Source: G965222505 sp965222505
GTDB taxonomy: Bacteria > Bacteroidota > Rhodothermia > Rhodothermales > DATKEJ01
DNA: 64,000 nucleotides
NCBI GenBank assembly: GCA_965222505.1
Contig: OZ244956.1
Coordinates: 5,146,001 to 5,210,000, forward strand
Direction of reading: 5' to 3'
Shown here piece after piece: positions 9,168 to 18,116 of this stretch; positions within the stretch are counted from its first letter, which is position 1; each line of letters starts with the position of its first letter. The notes under the pieces are model-generated. The model saw only the letters and a list, made by a program, of their open reading frames with translations, did no database searches and was not told the origin of the DNA. The translations under genes were made by a program, and so were the position numbers.

Positions 9168-11555
9168 ATGACCATTGAACTGCGCATCATCCGTACTCTG
9201 GCGCTGTTGGCGCTGTTGTCTCTTCTGCTCGGCTATTGTGCCGTTCCGGCTCAAGCCCAGGCCCCGCCTGCGTTGGCGGCATGGGCAGGCACCGGCCCGG
9301 TCAAGTACGTTGAAAACACCGCTCAGCTCGTCGAGGAAAATGCAGGTCCCGGCGGTGCGGCCTGCATGACTCTGGGGGACGGCATCTGTGTCGGCACGAT
9401 CTACGCGAGAAACACCCACCGAAGACCCGAGACGTGGTGGACGGCTGTAGAGCGTGGCGATCTCCAGTACTGGACGGGTGCCGCGCGGCTTGCCAGAGAA
9501 CATGGCCTGCTCCTCAAACTACGTCTTGCCCCCCTGCTCGTTTGGAACGTTCCGGGGCACCCCAGTGGCATCCAAACGTGGGGCCGGGGGTGGATTGATG
9601 ACCAGCACCGGCCAACAGTCGAGCGCTACCTGTCGGCTGTAGGTCAGATTGACCGCGCCGTACGTGAGGTTTGGCCGCATGTCATTTGGGACGCGCCCAT
9701 GATGGGCCGTGTCGGGGAGCCGAGAATCGACGACGTACCCGTTGCTCAGAGAAATGAATACACCCAGCGCCAAAACAGCCTCATCCGGCAGTGGGTTGAG
9801 GTGGTCCCAATTGAGCGCACCATTGTTTTCCTCTGGACCTCTGGGGGCGGACACCCCACAGGCGGCAATTACGGCTTTGACTACCTGGACAACATCCAAT
9901 CGCTCGGCACTCCAGCCGGCAGTCGGCAAGACGGTTACGGCAGCCGGAGCAAGTATGCCGAGTACGATCTTCTGAAAAATCACTCCCTGGGGGCTCGGCT
10001 GCTGAGCCGGGAAATGCCAACGTGGTTTGAGCAGTGGGGTGGCTCCATTCGGGCGTGGCATGAGGACCCGGTGGTAACCGCCGTTGGTCCGCCCTCCGTT
10101 CACATGGCACGTGCCGATGGCCGCTACGGTGCGGGGAGTGTGGCCTTTATGGGTTGGCGCGTGGACATGGACCCGAATCGGACTCAGAACGTGCGTGACG
10201 TACGGGCGCATTGGGAGCGCAGTATGCAGTTTGGCCCGGCTCAGATCGAGTCGATGATTGCCCGGTGGGATGACACCTCCCCGCCTGGTCCGCCCCCGCC
10301 TGGCCCCCCTCCGGGCGGAGGGAGTACCTACAATTTCTCGGTAGCAGACACCACCGGCTCGGCATACCTCTGCGGTGTGGCCGTGAAACCAGAGGACATC
10401 GAGTCTGGCATTGCATTCGACCCCGTACATTTCCACTGGATTGGATCGAGGGAAGCCGCGCTTCCGACGGCAATCACGACCGGCTTTGTCTGTGGTGATT
10501 GGATTGAGGACTACAACGTCAAGGCCGTGCGGCATCCAGAGGGCGCGCCACTCTCAGCATACGACGTGCCGACGCATGAGGGGTTCGGCTACCGATTTGA
10601 TATTACAGGAGACATGCGCGTGACGGTCTCCTATCCGCCGGGCACTCCCCCTCCGCCCGACACAACGGGCACCCCCGGCGATAGCCTCCTGCACCGCATT
10701 TTGCGGCTGGATATGGTGGTCCAGCAGTTGCAGGAGGCTCTTAATTCACTCAGGGCCGATCACCAGGCCCTCACGGCACGAGTGGACGGCTACCACAGCG
10801 CCACACCCCCGCCACCACCCGAACAGGCCGACTGGTACCGCATCCGCTCATCAGACCTTAACCAGGACGATGATGGGCCGACGGCGGTATCCTTGGATGA
10901 GCGTGAGTATGACGCGCTCATCGTCGAGGCCTTCCGGCTGGGGCCGAACCACCCGGACGCACCGTATTTCCGTGACGGCCAGCCTGAACCTGCACGTCGG
11001 GCCGGGTTGGATTTGGCCGATGGGGTTGCTGCACATATACCACATGTGTGGTACGCTGATATAGCCAATTTGGCAATATCCGCTGATTCCGTGTTGATCG
11101 TTGCCGATGGACCACTCACGACAGTTCACCGGCTACTGAAGGACGATCCGGCCCTCCAGCAACGTACACAGGTGCTGTGGTTGGGGTGCCGATGGAATTC
11201 AACACTTTCATGCGGGTCCGACTACAACAGCCGGACGGACACGACGGCTACCCGGTGGCTTCTGAATGATACCGCCGACAACGGCGGTTTCGAAGGGGCC
11301 GTAACGGTCGTTCCTGAAAACGTGGCCCGAAGTCTTGCGGCCTCGCCCGATCAGGTGTTACCGCTCATCCAGGATGATGGGGCTCGGTCGGTGATTGCTG
11401 GCCGGGTGGGTGCGGCTGACAGACCCTGGTGGGACGTGAGCCTGGTGATGCCGGAGTTGTGGAAGGAGATCACAACCCATGGCGGCATCCGGATTGTGAC
11501 GGCACTCGACCAGGCGCGGTGGCAGACCATGATCAATCAACTCACGGTGAGATGA
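9168..11555 (+). CDS. Large secreted phage protein of unknown function
   Basis: 795 residues with a Sec signal peptide (hydrophobic residues 9-24, cleavage after AQAQ near 31). Residues 40-375 form an alpha/beta domain (LLLKLRLAPLLVWNVPG, TIVFLWTSGGGHPTG) that could be a TIM-barrel hydrolase. A polyproline linker (PPGPPPPGPPPGGG) precedes a beta-rich segment, and a second proline linker precedes the last 250 residues. In that region SDLNQDDDGPTAVSLDE and VLIVADGPLTTVHRLLKDDP weakly resemble the Asp cluster and GPLTN motif of nucleoside hydrolases. It sits between endolysin and packaging genes and is not a standard morphogenesis protein. It may be a lysogenic-conversion or virion-associated enzyme. 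Confidence 0.6.
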   Translation: MTIELRIIRTLALLALLSLLLGYCAVPAQAQAPPALAAWAGTGPVKYVENTAQLVEENAGPGGAACMTLGDGICVGTIYARNTHRRPETWWTAVERGDLQYWTGAARLAREHGLLLKLRLAPLLVWNVPGHPSGIQTWGRGWIDDQHRPTVERYLSAVGQIDRAVREVWPHVIWDAPMMGRVGEPRIDDVPVAQRNEYTQRQNSLIRQWVEVVPIERTIVFLWTSGGGHPTGGNYGFDYLDNIQSLGTPAGSRQDGYGSRSKYAEYDLLKNHSLGARLLSREMPTWFEQWGGSIRAWHEDPVVTAVGPPSVHMARADGRYGAGSVAFMGWRVDMDPNRTQNVRDVRAHWERSMQFGPAQIESMIARWDDTSPPGPPPPGPPPGGGSTYNFSVADTTGSAYLCGVAVKPEDIESGIAFDPVHFHWIGSREAALPTAITTGFVCGDWIEDYNVKAVRHPEGAPLSAYDVPTHEGFGYRFDITGDMRVTVSYPPGTPPPPDTTGTPGDSLLHRILRLDMVVQQLQEALNSLRADHQALTARVDGYHSATPPPPPEQADWYRIRSSDLNQDDDGPTAVSLDEREYDALIVEAFRLGPNHPDAPYFRDGQPEPARRAGLDLADGVAAHIPHVWYADIANLAISADSVLIVADGPLTTVHRLLKDDPALQQRTQVLWLGCRWNSTLSCGSDYNSRTDTTATRWLLNDTADNGGFEGAVTVVPENVARSLAASPDQVLPLIQDDGARSVIAGRVGAADRPWWDVSLVMPELWKEITTHGGIRIVTALDQARWQTMINQLTVR

Positions 11556-11893
11556 GCGTCCCTGTCCCACATAGCCCTTTGAAGCTGATACGTCGTATCC
11601 GGGAGTCGCACCCGCTAGCCGTGCGCATCTATACCGAGGGTGGCTGTTTCCGTTTCCATATGATCCTGAAGGCCATCTATGGCGAGATGGCACAACCCTG
11701 GTGGGACGGCTCGGATCATGTGGTAACCAAGATCGGCCGGGGCTTCTACGACATCACTGGACGGGTCAAGCCAACGCGAAACCTGCGCCCCATGACCCCT
11801 GCTGAGATACGCGCCGCAAGGCGTTGGCGACCGTTAAGAGCCGATGTCGCGGGCCGGGATCGGCCCGTTTCGGCATTGGAGGGGGCATTATGA
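11552..11893 (+). CDS. Small hypothetical phage protein
   Basis: 113 residues. The ATG at 11552 overlaps the previous stop (ATGA), giving tight coupling, although the frame is open further upstream. It is rich in arginine, tryptophan and aromatic residues, with IRRIRESHPLAVRIYTEGGCFRFHMILK near the start; the pattern resembles small phage proteins of unknown role found beside DUF1353 genes. No catalytic motif is seen. Confidence 0.6.
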   Translation: MSVPVPHSPLKLIRRIRESHPLAVRIYTEGGCFRFHMILKAIYGEMAQPWWDGSDHVVTKIGRGFYDITGRVKPTRNLRPMTPAEIRAARRWRPLRADVAGRDRPVSALEGAL

Positions 11894-12309
11894 GCGCCTT
11901 TACTCGTGGTCCATATGTCACTACGCACCCTGAATCGGATAGGAAATGGGTCCTCATCGAGGACTTCAGCTACGACGTCGGCGAGGAGGACTCCGGTGTT
12001 CGCATAAAGGTGCCCCGGCGTTTTGTAACCGACTTTGCGAGCGTGCCCTGGTTCCTGCTTCCGCTGGCAAGTCCATACGGAAAGCCGGGATGGGCCGCGA
12101 TCATCCATGACTGGCTCTATTACGTTCACCGCTGGCCCAACATGGACCATATGACCCGCCTTGAAGCTGACCAGGTGTTCCTGGAAGCGATGACCGTGTT
12201 GGAGGTTTGGTGGATCAAGCGGCAGTTCCGGTATTGGGTCGTTCGGCTTTTCGGCTGGAGGGCGTGGCAGAAAAAACGTGAAGAGGTGTTCTACTATGGG
12301 ACGATCTGA
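11890..12309 (+). CDS. DUF1353 family phage protein
   Basis: 139 residues from the ATG overlapping the previous stop (ATGA). The core RRFVTDFASVPWFLLPLASPYGKPGWAA, then IIHDWLYY and the RLEADQVFLEAM helix, match DUF1353, a small family common in tailed phages and prophages. No enzymatic activity is established for the family; conserved Asp, His and Asp residues suggest a metal or ligand site. The C-terminal tail is basic and aromatic. Located between the secreted protein and a metallopeptidase-like gene. Confidence 0.8.
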   Translation: MSAFTRGPYVTTHPESDRKWVLIEDFSYDVGEEDSGVRIKVPRRFVTDFASVPWFLLPLASPYGKPGWAAIIHDWLYYVHRWPNMDHMTRLEADQVFLEAMTVLEVWWIKRQFRYWVVRLFGWRAWQKKREEVFYYGTI

Positions 12310-12946
12310 AATGCATCCCAAGGTACCCGAAGCCGCAACCCGGCCGTACCCCCATGTGTTTCTACCCTGGCCGGCGATGACGGCCTTCCTGGGCGAGGTC
12401 TTCATTGATCCAGGCGGCGCGTTTCATCACCCGAAACACCTGGACCTGCTCCAGGCCGACATTGGGGTGCTTGTGACCAATGCGCCGTATGAGAAGAAAG
12501 GCCGCCGGGTACTCGGCACGATGGAACTCGCTGACGGAAGCGGCCAAACTACATGGCTTCGGCACCGCAAGGTTGACATGTGGCGGCGGCTCTTTGGCCG
12601 GGTGCCGGATTTCGTGATGACCCTCGACGGCTTCTACATGAGCGGGGGGTGGGGCGCGCGCAAAGTCAGTCCCGAGGCCCGGTGCGCCGTGCTGCACCAC
12701 GAACTACGTCATGGCGGCGTGCAAATAAATCAACGCACAAAAGCCGTGGCCTACGACAAACTGACCGGCAAGCCCAAATACAAGACCCACCCGCACGAAC
12801 TTGAGATCTTCGTCTCAGAGGTCGAGATGTTTGGAGCCTACAGCCCGGCGCTTCAAGAGCTAAAGGAGGCGTTGGAGAGAGGCCCCCGGCATGACCCAGC
12901 GTTTGTGGCCGGGGTATGTGGGTGCGGAATGCCGATAGTAGCATAA
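12296..12946 (+). CDS. Putative phage zinc metallopeptidase (HExxH)
   Basis: 216 residues from ATG 12296, which has GAGGTG seven bases upstream; ATG 12311 is an alternative that removes the 14-bp overlap. FVMTLDGFYM, then AVLHHELRHGG, give an HExxH zinc site at about H135-E136-H139, followed by a second His/Glu-rich stretch KTHPHELEIF. This layout matches the putative phage metallopeptidase domain (PF18894-like). The substrate is unknown; such genes often sit near lysis and packaging modules, as here, just before the terminase genes. Confidence 0.75.
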   Translation: MGRSEMHPKVPEAATRPYPHVFLPWPAMTAFLGEVFIDPGGAFHHPKHLDLLQADIGVLVTNAPYEKKGRRVLGTMELADGSGQTTWLRHRKVDMWRRLFGRVPDFVMTLDGFYMSGGWGARKVSPEARCAVLHHELRHGGVQINQRTKAVAYDKLTGKPKYKTHPHELEIFVSEVEMFGAYSPALQELKEALERGPRHDPAFVAGVCGCGMPIVA

Positions 12947-12950
12947 AGAG

Positions 12951-13370
12951 ATGGCAAAGCGAGGACGCAAAAATATCGACACCCACACCAAAGTAGAGAT
13001 CATCTTGCATGCTGAGGTCTACGGAGACGAGGCCGCCATTAAGCGGTTTTCAATTTCCGCTCGCATGCTTCGCAATTATAGAGCCTTAGTCCGGGAGGAA
13101 GGGTCAGAAATTGCCGGAATTTTCCGCTTATATCGTGAAAAACTAGCCCCTCCCGAAGCCAAGGCCGAGGCCCATGCCGCCTGGCTTCAACAGCAGATAG
13201 CAAAGGCCAACAAGACCTTTCACAAGCACCTGAAGACCCTGCAGTTTACCGGCCCCGAGAGCCTTCGGGCGATCACCGAACACATGGGGCGCTTGCTCGA
13301 CCGGCAGGAACTCGGCGCTTACCTCGATACCCTTTACGGAAGCAATGGCAACGGCACTCACGAAGATTAG
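12951..13370 (+). CDS. Probable small terminase subunit
   Basis: 139 residues. The N-terminus (RGRKNIDTHTKVEIILHAEVYG then FSISARMLRNYRALVREEG) looks like a helix-turn-helix DNA-binding domain, followed by a charged helical region. It lies directly upstream of the large terminase and overlaps it by 26 bp, the usual place for the subunit that recognises the packaging site. Sequence similarity to known small subunits is weak, so the call rests mainly on position and the HTH. Confidence 0.6.
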   Translation: MAKRGRKNIDTHTKVEIILHAEVYGDEAAIKRFSISARMLRNYRALVREEGSEIAGIFRLYREKLAPPEAKAEAHAAWLQQQIAKANKTFHKHLKTLQFTGPESLRAITEHMGRLLDRQELGAYLDTLYGSNGNGTHED

Positions 13371-14940
13371 GGCGTGGGACCGGAAGTACAGGCCCCAGGC
13401 CAGCAGGCCACGCGCAGCCCCTGTCGCCAGTGGTCAAGGCCCGGCTTTGCTCCATGAGGGGTGGCAGGCCTACTATGAAACCTGTTTCCCGGACCACGTT
13501 GGGGCGGGATTTGCGCCGCACCACGAAGCGCTGCATGATTGGTTCTACGCCCTCCAGCCGGGCGCAGCCCCGGATCCTTATCCTTCGGCTTTCATCCTAA
13601 TCCTTGCCCGGGGCGGCGGCAAAAGTACCAGTCTGGAGCTTGCAACGACACTCGTCGGCGCCATGGGGAGCCGTCAGTACGTGCTCTACGTCCGCGAAAC
13701 CCAGGGCGCGGCCGACAAGAGTGTGCTCAACATTGCCGCCTTGCTGGAGTCACCGGAGTTTGCAAGACACTACCCACGGATGGCCAGCCGAAAGGTGGGG
13801 CGCCATGGCAACAGCCGGGGGTGGCGGCGCAACCGCCTTTGGACCGATTCTGGGTTTGTGGTCGATGCCGTTGGTCTGGACACGGCCTCACGTGGTCTCA
13901 AGGTAGAAGCGAAGCGTCCCGACCTTGTGATCTTCGACGACATTGACGGCAAGCACGACACGCCGCGCACAACGGCCAAGAAAGAAGCCACCATCACAGA
14001 TAGCATTATACCTGCAGGAGCCGAGGGGGCGGCATATGTGGGCGTGCAGAACCTGATCATCCCGGACGGCGTGTTCTCTCGCCTCGCAGATGGGCGGGCA
14101 GAATACCTGGCCGACCGGCGCGTCTCCGGTCCTCACCCGGCCATTCGGGGGCTAATCACCGAGCGCCGGTTGCAGGAGGGGCGCGTTCGGACAGTGATCA
14201 CGGGCGGCACTCCGACGTGGGTCGGGCAGTCCGTGGAGGATTGCCAGCGCCGGATAGACAATAGTGGCTTCAACAGCTTTGACCGCGAATGTCAGCACAA
14301 CGTACGTCAGGTCGAAGGGGCCTTGTGGGCGAGGGAACTCTTGAACGAGTCAAGGCGCGCCAGGGTACCGGAAGTGCTCCGCATCACCGTCGGCGTTGAT
14401 CCTCCGGCATCGACGGCAGAGGCAGGCATCGTCGGCGCGGGTCTTGGCGCGGACACGCATGGCTATGTCCTCGAAGACTGTAGCCGGGCCTGTAAGCCCG
14501 CCCAGTGGGGGCGCTTGGCTGTTTTGATGCTCAACAGGCTTACCCTGGAGCACGAATGCCCCGGCAAGATTGTAGCCGAGAAAAACCAGGGGGGCGAGAT
14601 GGTGCGATCCGTCATTGAGTCGGCATACGAAAAGCTAAAAACCGAGGGGCTCGTCACGAGTCCCTTCCTGAAGAAACGCCTGGTAGTACGTCTTGTGCAT
14701 GCGGCCAAAGGCAAACGCAGCCGGGCCGAGCCCGTGCATCAGAAGTACGACGAAGGCCTGGCGCACCATATGGGCGAGCTTGAGAAACTAGAGACCCAGA
14801 TGACAACCTGGGACGCCGAACTGTCCACCGAGAGCCCCGACCGAATGGATGCGTGTGTGTGGGCACTCACTGACCTACTTGTCAAGCCCATTGCTCCACG
14901 CGCACGGCGAGACCGAAAAATCCAGGCCAGCTTTCATTAA
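13345..14940 (+). CDS. terL: Large terminase subunit
   Basis: 531 residues. An N-terminal ATPase has Walker A ARGGGKST at residues 88-95 and a Walker B LVIFDDID near residue 196. A C-terminal RNase H-like nuclease begins with TVGVDPPAS near 350, followed by further acidic positions (VAEKNQGG, DRMDACVWAL). Length is typical. It pumps DNA into proheads and cuts concatemers. The gene starts inside the end of the small subunit gene and is followed by the portal gene. Confidence 0.9.
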   Translation: MATALTKIRAWDRKYRPQASRPRAAPVASGQGPALLHEGWQAYYETCFPDHVGAGFAPHHEALHDWFYALQPGAAPDPYPSAFILILARGGGKSTSLELATTLVGAMGSRQYVLYVRETQGAADKSVLNIAALLESPEFARHYPRMASRKVGRHGNSRGWRRNRLWTDSGFVVDAVGLDTASRGLKVEAKRPDLVIFDDIDGKHDTPRTTAKKEATITDSIIPAGAEGAAYVGVQNLIIPDGVFSRLADGRAEYLADRRVSGPHPAIRGLITERRLQEGRVRTVITGGTPTWVGQSVEDCQRRIDNSGFNSFDRECQHNVRQVEGALWARELLNESRRARVPEVLRITVGVDPPASTAEAGIVGAGLGADTHGYVLEDCSRACKPAQWGRLAVLMLNRLTLEHECPGKIVAEKNQGGEMVRSVIESAYEKLKTEGLVTSPFLKKRLVVRLVHAAKGKRSRAEPVHQKYDEGLAHHMGELEKLETQMTTWDAELSTESPDRMDACVWALTDLLVKPIAPRARRDRKIQASFH

Positions 14941-14953
14941 CCAGCTACCACAA

Positions 14954-16669
14954 ATGACTTCAAAAACGAATCCCTTTTCGGGCCTCACGTACACGCAGGC
15001 CGAGCGCCTGATCGTGCCCGCAAAGAAGGCCGGATCGACTACTGGCGCGGCCGTAGACGTGCGCGCCCTATTCGACGGTGACCACTGGCAGGATGGCCGC
15101 GCTTTGCCGCTGGCCAACACCGGGCAGAGCGACAAGGACTGGGCAAAGACCCTCTCGGTCATTGCCCGGGCACAGGTCAGTAGTAACCGCATTCAGGAGG
15201 TGACGAGCCGCCACCTGGAGGCCGCGATGGGCCTTCAGCCATTGGTTACAATCCATATTGAAGGCGAAGAGGGCGAAGGGGGTGCCGAGGAAAAGGTGCG
15301 GCTAGAATCGCTGGCCCGGACCTGGATTCAGGAGCGGGGCGTGTTCTCGGTCTTCGAGGAGGCGTTGCGCACGCTGCTGCTCGGCGGGAAGGCACACACT
15401 CGGCTACTCATTCCCGCAGGCCACTTGAGCGAGGGGGGACGCATTACCAAGCGGTCCATTGAGGAGGCGTGGCAACTCATCTATGCCGATCACCCCCAGC
15501 CCGATCAGGCTACCCTTGTAACAGACCCAGACACAAGGCAGAGGGCCGGTCTCTACCGGGGTGAGCGCGGCGGTAACTTGTCCGGCAAGGGAGCAAAGCC
15601 TTACATCGAACTCTGCTACCTGGAAGGGGGTAAAACGACGATCAAGACCCTGGCCAAGGACCAGGGTAGCGAGGAGAGCGGCGGCAAGGAGGGCGGCGGC
15701 AAGGAGCAAGCTGCCTCGGGCATCGACCTCGCCGGAAAACTCTTGTTGTTCGAACTTCGCCGCCCGGCCCTCATCACGCCGCAGGTCGTGCAAAACCAAC
15801 TCGCCCACAACCTCGCCCTTACGATGATGCAGCGCAACACGAGCCGGGGGGGCTTCAGCCGGGAATACCTCATCAACCTGATGGGGCCGGGGCAGTGGGT
15901 GCAGAGCGAGGCGGGCAAAGAGGTCTTCAAGCCTGAACCTGTGCCGGACGGCCTGGGCGCAATCATCCCACTACAAAGCCAGATTACACAAGACGCCGAC
16001 GGCAATGAGCGGGCGACTCCCGGCTCCGTCGTGCGGTTTGAGCCGGTCAGCGCCGAGCTTTTCGAGCGACAAATCGAGGTCACATACCGCAATATCCTTC
16101 AAGAGACCAACCAGGCGCACATGCTCATCATCGGGGACGCGACGACGACCGGGGAAAGCAGGCTTCAGGCCCGTGCCGAGTTTGTCAGAAGCCTGAATAG
16201 GACGTGCAAGGAGTTAGAGGTCGGCATGAGCGCGCTGGCTCACGCGGCACTGATGCTCATGTTCTACGTCTCAACCGAAGACCCGCCTACGGGCCTACGG
16301 GTGCAGGTGCAGTGCCGCCCCAACGCGGGACCGCTCACAAGTAGTGAGCGTGCAGCGCTCAGGGCCGATCTGGAAGTTGGCCTCATCAGCCGCCGAACGG
16401 CGATGCTTCGCTACGGCATTGCTGACATCGACGCCGAACTCGCCCAAATTGAAGCCGAGGCGGGGGATTATCAGGGGGCCAAACGAACACTGGAGATTGA
16501 GACCTCTTACGGTGCGGCGGTGCGCGCGCTGATTCAGGCCGATTACACCCGGGAAGAAGCCGTCCGGCGGGTGATGAGCCGCATGGGGCACGCGGAAGAG
16601 GAGATCACCCAGGAAATAGCCCGGCTCTCAGGTGAGGAGCCCCCAAAACCTGAGCCGACCAATGCCTAA
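14954..16669 (+). CDS. Portal protein
   Basis: 571 residues from ATG 14954; the frame is open into the terminase gene, but this start lies just after its stop. Features typical of portals: an N-terminal region with VSSNRIQEVTSRHLEAAMG, a long central helix with LITPQVVQNQLAHNLALTMMQRN, and IPLQSQITQDADGNERAT leading to the wing-stem region. A Lys/Glu/Gly-rich loop (residues about 235-255) is probably disordered. It forms the dodecameric ring through which DNA enters. Gene order (terminase, portal, minor head) supports the call. Confidence 0.82.
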   Translation: MTSKTNPFSGLTYTQAERLIVPAKKAGSTTGAAVDVRALFDGDHWQDGRALPLANTGQSDKDWAKTLSVIARAQVSSNRIQEVTSRHLEAAMGLQPLVTIHIEGEEGEGGAEEKVRLESLARTWIQERGVFSVFEEALRTLLLGGKAHTRLLIPAGHLSEGGRITKRSIEEAWQLIYADHPQPDQATLVTDPDTRQRAGLYRGERGGNLSGKGAKPYIELCYLEGGKTTIKTLAKDQGSEESGGKEGGGKEQAASGIDLAGKLLLFELRRPALITPQVVQNQLAHNLALTMMQRNTSRGGFSREYLINLMGPGQWVQSEAGKEVFKPEPVPDGLGAIIPLQSQITQDADGNERATPGSVVRFEPVSAELFERQIEVTYRNILQETNQAHMLIIGDATTTGESRLQARAEFVRSLNRTCKELEVGMSALAHAALMLMFYVSTEDPPTGLRVQVQCRPNAGPLTSSERAALRADLEVGLISRRTAMLRYGIADIDAELAQIEAEAGDYQGAKRTLEIETSYGAAVRALIQADYTREEAVRRVMSRMGHAEEEITQEIARLSGEEPPKPEPTNA

Positions 16670-16850
16670 ACCGATCATCCACACGACCGACGAAGTGCCC
16701 CCCTCGTTTTCTGAAGAGGAGAACGCAGAGCTTGACGCCCTGGCAGAGTTCTCGCCGGGAGACCAGGTAGACACCCGGATCTACGTTGAGGTCTCGGCAG
16801 GGACGCCCGAACTATGGAGCGCGGAGACCGATGAAGAAGAACCTACATAG
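16662..16850 (+). CDS. Small acidic hypothetical protein
   Basis: 62 residues from ATG 16662, overlapping the portal stop by eight bases. It is strongly acidic (FSEEENAELDALAEFSPGD and a C-terminus of ETDEEEPT). No family recognised. Tight packing between portal and later head genes suggests a small morphogenesis accessory or connector protein. Confidence 0.5.
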   Translation: MPKPIIHTTDEVPPSFSEEENAELDALAEFSPGDQVDTRIYVEVSAGTPELWSAETDEEEPT

Positions 16851-17118
16851 CGGCACTGGCCCCGACGGGCAGCCCCTGAAGCCCAACGGCGAAACCGCCG
16901 GACAAGTGGTGATCGACCAAGACCCCGTGGGCCTTGTTCGCGCCCGGTACGGCGAGCGCCTCCGCGAGGCGGCTGAGGACTATATGATCACCCTGTTCGA
17001 ATCTCCCCAAGGGACGGGGGAGCAGACGAGTTTCATCATTGCGGCCGCCATGCACATTCTCTGCCAAACGGCCTGGGTACAACCCGGCAATCCAGAGGCG
17101 AGCGATGTACACGTTTGA
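16831..17118 (+). CDS. Small hypothetical head-region protein
   Basis: 95 residues from ATG 16831, overlapping the previous gene by 20 bp. The middle (VRARYGERLREAAEDYMITLFESPQG) is an amphipathic helix, followed by a hydrophobic patch IIAAAMHILCQTAW. Family not recognised. It is part of the continuous head operon. Confidence 0.5.
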   Translation: MKKNLHSGTGPDGQPLKPNGETAGQVVIDQDPVGLVRARYGERLREAAEDYMITLFESPQGTGEQTSFIIAAAMHILCQTAWVQPGNPEASDVHV

Positions 17119-17731
17119 CACACGAGCACTTCGTTTTCGCGATATTTCCTCCTCTGGTCGGAGGAGGGGCCAGTTCGTCTCCTACGCCACGGTAGAGGCC
17201 AACCGGCAAGCCCTGATACGCGCTGCGCGTGAGGCGATTGAAGCCGAGACCACGCGGCTGATGGACCGGGAGGTAAGCCTGGTGGCCTGGGAGCGTGCCG
17301 TGCAGCGGCACCTGAAGGTACTCTACGGCGCGCAGATCTCGCTTGCCTCCGGCGGCATGAACCGAATGACCCCTGACAGGTGGGGAAGAGCCGGGGGCCT
17401 GCTCGCTGCGCAGTACCGCTATCTCCGGCGTCTCCGACATCAGGTGGAGACGGGAGAGCAGCGCCGGGATGGTACGCTTCTTCGCAGGGTGCGGGCCTTT
17501 GCCCGGAGTGGCCGGGGCGCGTACTTCCGGCAGGAGATGCACGAGCACATTGAAACCGGGCGAGAGGAGGCCCGGAGCATTACCCGGCCTGGGGACCATT
17601 GCTCTCCCAAAGGCGATAGGCCTGGGTGTGTGGAACTCGAAAAACGAGGCTGGATGCCGATCCCCGAGATGACACCGCCCCTATCCAGGGCCTGTTATGA
17701 CGGGTGTAATTGTTACCTGGAATACCGTTAA
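17105..17731 (+). CDS. Minor head / head-morphogenesis-like protein
   Basis: 208 residues from ATG 17105, overlapping the previous gene by 14 bp. The arginine-rich helical body (QALIRAAREAIEAETTRLMD, WERAVQRHLKVLYGAQ) is followed by a cysteine-containing tail with KGDRPGCVELEKRGWMP and RACYDGCNCYLEYR. A helical domain followed by a short Cys-rich end next to the portal gene is typical of Mu gpF or SPP1 gp7-like minor head proteins. The call is by layout more than by clear motif. Confidence 0.55.
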   Translation: MYTFDTRALRFRDISSSGRRRGQFVSYATVEANRQALIRAAREAIEAETTRLMDREVSLVAWERAVQRHLKVLYGAQISLASGGMNRMTPDRWGRAGGLLAAQYRYLRRLRHQVETGEQRRDGTLLRRVRAFARSGRGAYFRQEMHEHIETGREEARSITRPGDHCSPKGDRPGCVELEKRGWMPIPEMTPPLSRACYDGCNCYLEYR

Positions 17732-17746
17732 ACAATTGAGTAGAAC

Positions 17747-17953
17747 ATGGGTAAAGGAAACGTGTGTATTGACATCGGATGGGCTCCGGGTCCAAGGAAG
17801 GAGCTAGCCCAGGAAGAACTTGAGCGTGTCGTTGATGCCGTGCGCAATCACCACAGGACCAAGCGAACGCGCGACCGCACAGCACTCGTGATTGATACTA
17901 CGCAGGCAGGAGAGGTGTTGATATTTCGGCAACGGCAAGACCGCATCAAGTAA
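17747..17953 (+). CDS. Small hypothetical protein
   Basis: 68 residues from ATG 17747. It is charged and helical with RKELAQEELERVVDAVRNHH. It is separated from the following scaffold gene by a promoter-like site and a strong hairpin with a T-tract. No family recognised. Confidence 0.45.
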   Translation: MGKGNVCIDIGWAPGPRKELAQEELERVVDAVRNHHRTKRTRDRTALVIDTTQAGEVLIFRQRQDRIK

Positions 17954-17958
17954 GGTTC

Positions 17959-17987
17959 TTGCACCTCGTAGCCAAATTTTGTACATT
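17959..17987 (+). promoter_or_regulatory. Candidate sigma70-like promoter before the scaffold gene
   Basis: TTGCAC (17959-17964), a 17-base spacer, then TACATT (17982-17987). A T-tailed hairpin follows within 15 bases of the expected start site, so transcripts from here would meet an attenuator-like structure at once. Confidence 0.3.
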
Positions 17988-18000
17988 CATGTGCGCGATT

Positions 18001-18034
18001 GGCCGCTATCCCTTCGGGGGTGGTGGCCTTTTTT
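18001..18034 (+). terminator. Rho-independent terminator or attenuator inside the head operon
   Basis: GGCCGCTATCCC-TTCG-GGGGTGGTGGCC (12-bp stem including wobble pairs, UUCG-type loop) followed by TTTTTT. It separates the minor head block from the scaffold-capsid block and may set their expression ratio. Confidence 0.7.
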
Positions 18035-18116
18035 ATTATCCAGATTTCCTCAGCCGAGGCAAATCACAAAGCCAGTCGGCTGGCTCAAGCCGACGCGGCC
18101 CCAAGAGGGGTCAACG

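Noticed and set aside
9519..10535. Open frame of over 330 codons on the minus strand
   Set aside because: Antisense shadow of the GC-rich secreted protein gene, with repetitive Arg/Gly composition.
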